Origin: Actinomycetota bacterium
Lineage (GTDB): Bacteria > Actinomycetota > Geothermincolia > Geothermincolales > RBG-13-55-18
Assembly: GCA_028697145.1 (NCBI GenBank)
Contig: JAQVFR010000012.1
Coordinates: forward strand, 1-64,000
Reading direction: 5' to 3'
Length of the DNA: 64,000 nt
Part shown: positions 60,233-64,000 of the stretch, in pieces
Layout: each line of letters starts with the position of its first letter
Numbering within the stretch: position 1 is the first letter of the stretch
The notes under the pieces: model-generated
Databases searched by the model: none
Told to the model about the DNA's origin: nothing
The model's input: the letters and a program-made list of their open reading frames with translations, nothing else
Translations under genes and position numbers: made by a program

Positions 60233-60721
60233 CTATTGCCGCGGAGGATACTGTGGTGGCGGTGGCGGATACTGCGACGGCGGCCCCTGGGGAGGCGGGC
60301 CGTATTGCCCGGGATAGCCGGCCGCAGGCGGCTGTGGCGGCACGCGGGGCCCGCTTCCCAGGACGTACATGATAAACAAGTTGACTATGGGGATGATGGT
60401 GAGGATGCCGTATACGCGGTCCTTGCCGCATTTCTCGGCGATATCCATCCACAGGATGACCGTCATCACCAGGCCGACTATGCCGCACAGGAAGGTCCCC
60501 AGAAGCAGGATGATGAAGAAGGTGGTGTCCCGCCCCGCCAATTCGGTCATCATCCACAGGTTCAGGATCGGCACCCACGCGTACCAGCTGTTGGGGTAGT
60601 TGAGCTTCTTTCCGATGCGGTACAGCAACCACCCGTAGAATATGTAGAAGAGTATCCCGAGCACGAAGAGCCCGAAGAAAAGCCCCCAGTTGAATCCGTT
60701 GACCTCAACGTAGTATTCCAT
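60233..60721 (-). CDS. DUF5684-like membrane protein with Pro/Gln tail
   Basis: About 162 residues with three to four membrane helices (NWGLFFGLFVLGILFYIFYG; FFIILLLGTFLCGIVGLVM; ILTIIPIVNLFIMYVLG) and the segment YPNSWYAWVPILNLWMMTELAG typical of small proteins annotated DUF5684. A Pro/Gln/Tyr-rich tail ends the protein (SQYPPPPPQYPPRQ). ATG 60721 is chosen because GGGGG lies eight bases upstream; the TTG six bases earlier has worse spacing. Function unknown. Last gene of the trxB-trxA-DUF3842-CooT run. Confidence 0.78.
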   Translation of the reverse strand: MEYYVEVNGFNWGLFFGLFVLGILFYIFYGWLLYRIGKKLNYPNSWYAWVPILNLWMMTELAGRDTTFFIILLLGTFLCGIVGLVMTVILWMDIAEKCGKDRVYGILTIIPIVNLFIMYVLGSGPRVPPQPPAAGYPGQYGPPPQGPPSQYPPPPPQYPPRQ

Positions 60722-60766
60722 GCTCAATGCCCCCTTTGCTCGAACGATCCGCTATCAGTGTAACGA

Positions 60767-60955
60767 TCAAGTCTCGCGCAGGATGACGCGGTGGTCCATG
60801 AGCTCCACCCGGCTTATCCTCGCCGATACCAGCTTCTGCTCGCCGAAGACGTCCACCAGCAGGAGCTTCCCCTCCTCCGGCTTCAGCTCCACCACGTCGT
60901 CCATGACTTTTTCCAGTTCGCCTTCCCTGTCCAGAAAGACCGCGGCCTCACACAT
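60767..60955 (-). CDS. CooT-like small protein
   Basis: 62 residues, starting MCEAAVFLDREGELEKVMDD and containing LKPEEGKLLLVDVFGEQK. CooT of Rhodospirillum binds nickel through the Cys at position 2 for carbon monoxide dehydrogenase maturation; that Cys is present here. No CODH genes are in the window. It overlaps the end of the DUF3842-like gene by 8 bases, so they are translated together. Confidence 0.85.
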   Translation of the reverse strand: MCEAAVFLDREGELEKVMDDVVELKPEEGKLLLVDVFGEQKLVSARISRVELMDHRVILRET

Positions 60956-61379
60956 CGCCGCCTCCTTTCCGCTCCTCCATCTCTCTGACCAGCGCCACCG
61001 CCTGCTCTATCAGCTTGGGCAGGGGGGTGTCGCTGGTGCCCATGATCTCGATGCGCGGATGCGTGAGGGGGAGGAGCACCTTGCGCCCGGGAGCGGAGGC
61101 GATGGCAGTCGCCATCTCCGGAGTGAGCTCTCCCATCATGGAGTTGGGCACCAGCACGGAGATGCTGCCCATGATCACGTCCGCCTCCCCGATGCACACG
61201 CGCACGGCGTTCTCCCCCGTGGCCCCGCGGTTGGCCCTCGCCTTCATCATGTTGCCGGTGGCGATGGCGTTGGCCCCGAGGGCGATGATCTCCGTATCCT
61301 CCGGAAGGTTTTTCCTCAGCTCCAGGATTATCTGGTGGCCTATGGAGCCCCCCATGCCGTCGATCACGGCGATCTTCAT
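60948..61379 (-). CDS. DUF3842-family protein
   Basis: 143 residues. Begins MKIAVIDGMGGSIGHQIILE, a Rossmann-like glycine-rich loop, then ALGANAIATGNMMKARANRGATGENA and PRIEIMGTSDTPLPKLIEQA, as in DUF3842 proteins of anaerobes. These are often encoded next to CooT-like proteins, as here. Function is unknown; a nucleotide-binding or metal-handling role has been only suspected. Start ATG 61379, 16 bases after trxA. Confidence 0.87.
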   Translation of the reverse strand: MKIAVIDGMGGSIGHQIILELRKNLPEDTEIIALGANAIATGNMMKARANRGATGENAVRVCIGEADVIMGSISVLVPNSMMGELTPEMATAIASAPGRKVLLPLTHPRIEIMGTSDTPLPKLIEQAVALVREMEERKGGGDV

Positions 61380-61395
61380 CTGCCCTTCTCCCTTT

Positions 61396-61722
61396 TCAGA
61401 GCCAGGATTCGAATTCCTCCACGAACGCTTTCTTGGGCCTGGCGCCGATGATCTTCTTGGCAGCCTCGCCCTTGTCGAACAGGATCATGGTGGGGATGGA
61501 CTGGATCTGGTAGTTGCGCGCCACTCCCATCGATTCATCGACATTCAGCTTGCATACCTTGATCTTGCCCTCCCACTCGGCGGCGGCCTCCTCCAGGATG
61601 GGTCCCATCATCTGGCACGGCCCGCACCACGGAGCCCAGAAGTCCACCAGGGTCGGCAGCTCGCTCTTCAGTACTTCCTGCTCGAAATTGCCGTCGTTCA
61701 GCTCTACAATCTTACCCGCCAC
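61396..61722 (-). CDS. trxA: Thioredoxin
   Basis: 108 residues with the active site WAPWCGPCQMM and the cis-Pro segment SIPTMILFDKGE. It reduces disulfides and is itself reduced by the product of the gene upstream. The GTG at 61722, with GGAGGT seven bases before, gives the usual N-terminus (AGKIVELND); the earlier GTG in the track adds three residues and has poor spacing. Same strand as trxB, with 88 bases between. Confidence 0.95.
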   Translation of the reverse strand: MAGKIVELNDGNFEQEVLKSELPTLVDFWAPWCGPCQMMGPILEEAAAEWEGKIKVCKLNVDESMGVARNYQIQSIPTMILFDKGEAAKKIIGARPKKAFVEEFESWL

Positions 61723-61810
61723 GGGTAACACCTCCCATCGGTTTTCCGTCCTTGTGCCCGGACGTGACCTTCCGCCCGCCGACAGACACGCCTCCGCCTC
61801 GCGGCGGCGT

Positions 61811-62755
61811 TCATATATACGCCGTTCCCTTCAGGTTCTCCACGTGGAACTGCGCCCCGAGCGCCGCCCTGACGCCGTCTCCGACCGCCGCGGCCACCTG
61901 CCACACCGCGCCCGAGCGCACGTCTCCGGCCGCGAACACCCCTTTCATGCTGGTCTGCAGGGATCCGTCGGTGCGGATGAACCCGCGTTCGTCCAGCTCT
62001 ATTATTCCCTCGAGCTCGGCGGTATTGGGCAGGTTCCCCACATAGAGAAAGACGCCGTCGACGGCGAGCTCCTCCTCGCCGCCGCCCTCCACGTCGGCGA
62101 GGACAATGCCGGTCACCTTCTGGTCGCCGCGAATCTCCTTGACCATCTTCTTCCATCTGAAGTCCATCTTGGGATGGGAGAGGGCGCGCTCCTCCAACAC
62201 CCCGCCGGCGCGCAGGCGGTCACGACGGTGAACGATGATCACCTTGTCGGCGAAACGGGTGAGGAAGAGGGCTTCCTCCACCGCGGAGTTTCCCCCTCCC
62301 ACCACCGCCACCACCGCGCCCTTGAAGAAGGCGCCGTCGCAGGTGGCGCAGTAGGAGACGCCCCTGCCATGGAACTCCTCCTCGCCCGGCACGCCCAGGG
62401 TCGCGGGGCGCATCCCCGTGGCCAGGACCACCGCGTAAGCCCTCATCTCGCCTTCCGCGGTCCGGACCACCTTCACGCCGCCCTCGTCGCGCAGGCCCTC
62501 GAGGGGATTGAAGGGGAGGATGTTCAGCCCAAAACCCTCCGCCTGGCGGCGCATGCGGTCCACCAGCTCGAAGCCCGATATGGGTTCGGGGAAGCCGGGG
62601 TAGTTCTCTATCTTCTCGGTGAGAGCGGGGGCGCCTCCGGTGAGCTGCTTCTCGACGAGCACCGCGTCCATGCGGGCGCGCGCCAGGTAAAGCCCGGCGG
62701 TAAGCCCCGCGGGCCCGCCGCCCACCACGATAACGTCGAACACCTTGTCTTCCAT
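61811..62755 (-). CDS. trxB: Thioredoxin reductase
   Basis: 314 residues. FAD-binding DVIVVGGGPAGLTAGLYLAR, the redox-active site SYCATCDGAFF (CATC), NADPH-binding VAVVGGGNSAVEEALFL, and the C-terminal GVFAAGDVRSGAVWQVA. It passes electrons from NADPH to thioredoxin. The start is ATG 62755, preceded by GGAGG; the longer ORF includes repeat DNA. Adjacent trxA makes a complete thioredoxin system. Confidence 0.95.
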   Translation of the reverse strand: MEDKVFDVIVVGGGPAGLTAGLYLARARMDAVLVEKQLTGGAPALTEKIENYPGFPEPISGFELVDRMRRQAEGFGLNILPFNPLEGLRDEGGVKVVRTAEGEMRAYAVVLATGMRPATLGVPGEEEFHGRGVSYCATCDGAFFKGAVVAVVGGGNSAVEEALFLTRFADKVIIVHRRDRLRAGGVLEERALSHPKMDFRWKKMVKEIRGDQKVTGIVLADVEGGGEEELAVDGVFLYVGNLPNTAELEGIIELDERGFIRTDGSLQTSMKGVFAAGDVRSGAVWQVAAAVGDGVRAALGAQFHVENLKGTAYI

Positions 62756-62867
62756 GCCGTCCTCCGCCGCTCGAGACACGGTTATATATGTTATAGCATT
62801 ACAGCCTCGATTATAAACCCGGCTGCATATCGCGACCTGAACCATATCATGAAGCGCACATTCTTGT

Positions 62868-62952
62868 GGGGTCAGGTCTTGTTTCTTGCATACCGCGGTA
62901 TGTTGCCTGTTGGCAACTGGGGTTTTATCGCGTGCATGCAAGACGTGACCCC
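62868..62952 (+). repeat. 85-bp palindromic repeat, copy D
   Basis: Same length and ends as the others (GGGGTCAGGTCTTG to GACGTGACCCC), with the intact CATACCGCGGTATG palindrome. It is followed by ATAGCATGAG, similar to copies B and C, but then passes directly into the structured element rather than the extension seen after A and C. Confidence 0.85.
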
Positions 62953-62969
62953 ATAGCATGAGCCTGTGC

Positions 62970-63102
62970 GCTGCCGCCAACCCGGGAACCGGGGATCGGT
63001 CCGAAGCGACCTTCGCGAGCAGCATGTCCGGCAGAAGGAATCTCGTTGGCCCCGTATGACCTGCGAGTGCGGAGCGAGGGCCGCAGTCCGGGTTCCCGGG
63101 CT
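62970..63102 (+). repeat. Structured intergenic element, copy 2
   Basis: Its first 30 bases resemble 313-345. The ends form a perfect 10-bp stem, CCCGGGAACC (62981-62990) with GGTTCCCGGG (63091-63100), closing a loop of 100 bases. The interior is not clearly similar to copy 1 beyond TCGGTCCGA. Confidence 0.45.
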
Positions 63103-63110
63103 GGAAGAGA

Positions 63111-64000
63111 TCACAACAACAAAGAGCTGACGGTGTCCTCCAGGTCCTTGAGGGTGCGGCATACCCGGGCTTCCTTCAGGTAGGGCAGGTAGTCCCCCAT
63201 GACGCTGTCGCCGGTATCCCAGAAGGGCTTGGTCTCGGGGTTGAGCCAGATGATGCCCTTGGCGCGGTCCCGGATCCTCTCCAGCGCGCGCAGCCCGGGG
63301 TCGTTATAGTTATTGCGGGCGTCCCCGATGACCAGGATATAGGTGCGGAAACCCACGTCCTGCAGATATTGATCGCAGAAAAGCTGGAAGACCTCCCCGA
63401 AATCGCTGCGCGCGTTGTAAGAGATGTCCGCCTCGGAGAGGGCGCGCCGGATCCCTTTCTGGATGTCCTCGTCGCGGAAGAAGTCCGTCACCTCGCCGAG
63501 GTCGTCCACGAAAACGAAGCTTCGCACCTTGGCCAGGCAGTCCTGGATGGTGTACACGAACTGCAGCATGAACTGGGATACGCGTGCGACCGAGGAGGAG
63601 ATGTCGCACAGCACCATCAGCTCGGCCTTCTCCATGCGCTTGTGCTTCAACTTCAGCTCGAAGGGGACGCCGCCGTGCTGCATGTTCCTGCGCAGGGTGG
63701 CCTTTACATCCAGCTTGCCGCGCTTCAACTTTTTCTCCCGCAGGTTGATCTTGTTGCGCAGCTTCCTGGCCAGGATATCCACAACCTTGCGCATCTGCTG
63801 CAGTTCGTACTCGTCCAGCCCCGCGAGGGGGCGGTTCATGAGCCTCTCTATCCGTTCCACGTTGGGGACCTTGTCGGCGTTGCGGGCCTGTTCCCTCTCC
63901 ACGTAACGCCGCACCTGCTTGCGCAGGGCTTCACGGTTCGCCGCGAAAGCCTCCTCTACCCGTTGCAGCTCCTCCTCGCTCCACCCCTCCTCGCGCAGCT
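63111..64000 (-). CDS. VWA-domain (CoxE-like) protein, partial
   Basis: The reading frame is open to the window edge, so the N-terminus is missing; about 296 residues are visible. The first part is charged and helical; then a von Willebrand A-type domain with a MIDAS-like LMVLCDISSSVARVS, FVFVDDLGEVTDFF and LVIGDARNNYNDPG. This is the pattern of CoxE-like VWA proteins, which work with MoxR-type AAA+ ATPases in cofactor insertion or complex assembly. An AAA+ partner would be expected just beyond the right edge. The track start at 63914 is an internal GTG. Confidence 0.82.
   Translation of the reverse strand, partial: LREEGWSEEELQRVEEAFAANREALRKQVRRYVEREQARNADKVPNVERIERLMNRPLAGLDEYELQQMRKVVDILARKLRNKINLREKKLKRGKLDVKATLRRNMQHGGVPFELKLKHKRMEKAELMVLCDISSSVARVSQFMLQFVYTIQDCLAKVRSFVFVDDLGEVTDFFRDEDIQKGIRRALSEADISYNARSDFGEVFQLFCDQYLQDVGFRTYILVIGDARNNYNDPGLRALERIRDRAKGIIWLNPETKPFWDTGDSVMGDYLPYLKEARVCRTLKDLEDTVSSLLL

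Larger units (their letters stand above)
62756..63110. other. Gene-free spacer with two repeat elements
   Basis: About 355 bases between trxB and the VWA gene. It contains an AT-rich trxB promoter region (a TATAAC -10-like box at 62785-62790 on the minus strand), copy D of the 85-bp repeat and the second structured element (62970-63102). No gene is supported. Confidence 0.6.

Overview
The window is high-GC, densely coded DNA from a bacterium that looks like a deep-branching, probably anaerobic member of the Actinobacteriota. The fhaA-fhaB-pstP-rodA-pbpA order at the left and the rpsF-ssb-rpsR-rplI-dnaB order at 45-48 kb are hallmarks of actinobacterial origin-proximal DNA. An anaerobic lifestyle is inferred from a 2-hydroxyacyl-CoA dehydratase/benzoyl-CoA reductase-type enzyme with its activator ATPase, from ferredoxin-like proteins and from a CooT-like protein. 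No species can be named from sequence alone. No tRNA, rRNA, CRISPR array or transposase gene was seen.

Layout. 0.5-5.8 kb (minus): cell-wall and signalling operon (small membrane protein, FhaA, FhaB, PP2C phosphatase, RodA/FtsW, PBP2), without the usual Ser/Thr kinases in view. 6-13.6 kb: zinc-ribbon/low-complexity protein, PHP phosphoesterase, LytR-CpsA-Psr protein, PAP2 phosphatase, unknown membrane protein, PQQ beta-propeller and a GT-C glycosyltransferase, mostly envelope functions. 13.6-15.3 kb: an XRE repressor divergent from an Fe-S protein, with three palindromic operators between them. 15.4-23.1 kb (minus): PmbA/TldD protease pair coupled to a multidomain histidine kinase, a flavodoxin and a second histidine kinase. 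23-29.6 kb: FAD oxidoreductase with an upstream micro-ORF, a MerR-TetR fusion regulator, an enolase-superfamily enzyme and an amidase, separated by copies of an 85-bp repeat. 29.7-32.6 kb: DinG-like helicase. 32.6-38.5 kb: a degenerate RHS/YD-repeat polymorphic toxin gene with low-GC membrane genes behind its toxin tip. 38.7-44.7 kb: acyl-CoA synthetase with divergent TetR, two lipoproteins, TrpB2 with a tryptophan leader-peptide attenuator, and endonuclease V. 45-48.3 kb: ribosomal/replication operon. 48.3-60.1 kb: Fe-S protein, TetR, then a long co-directional cluster: two acyl-CoA dehydrogenases, three members of an unrecognised helical family, a membrane protein, two 2-hydroxyacyl-CoA dehydratase-type subunits and their activase. 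60.2-64 kb (minus): thioredoxin reductase, thioredoxin, DUF3842-like, CooT-like and DUF5684-like genes, then a VWA protein running off the edge.

How the parts fit. The 50-60 kb cluster looks like one pathway for a CoA-thioester: a TetR-type palindrome sits inside a consensus promoter ahead of the first dehydrogenase. The second dehydrogenase appears to lack the catalytic glutamate, suggesting a heteromeric enzyme. The three helical proteins are the best candidates in the window for an undescribed component. The best-supported regulatory find is the attenuator ahead of trpB2: a consensus promoter, a 30-codon leader ORF with three consecutive Trp codons, a possible antiterminator pairing and a terminator hairpin followed by a T-run.
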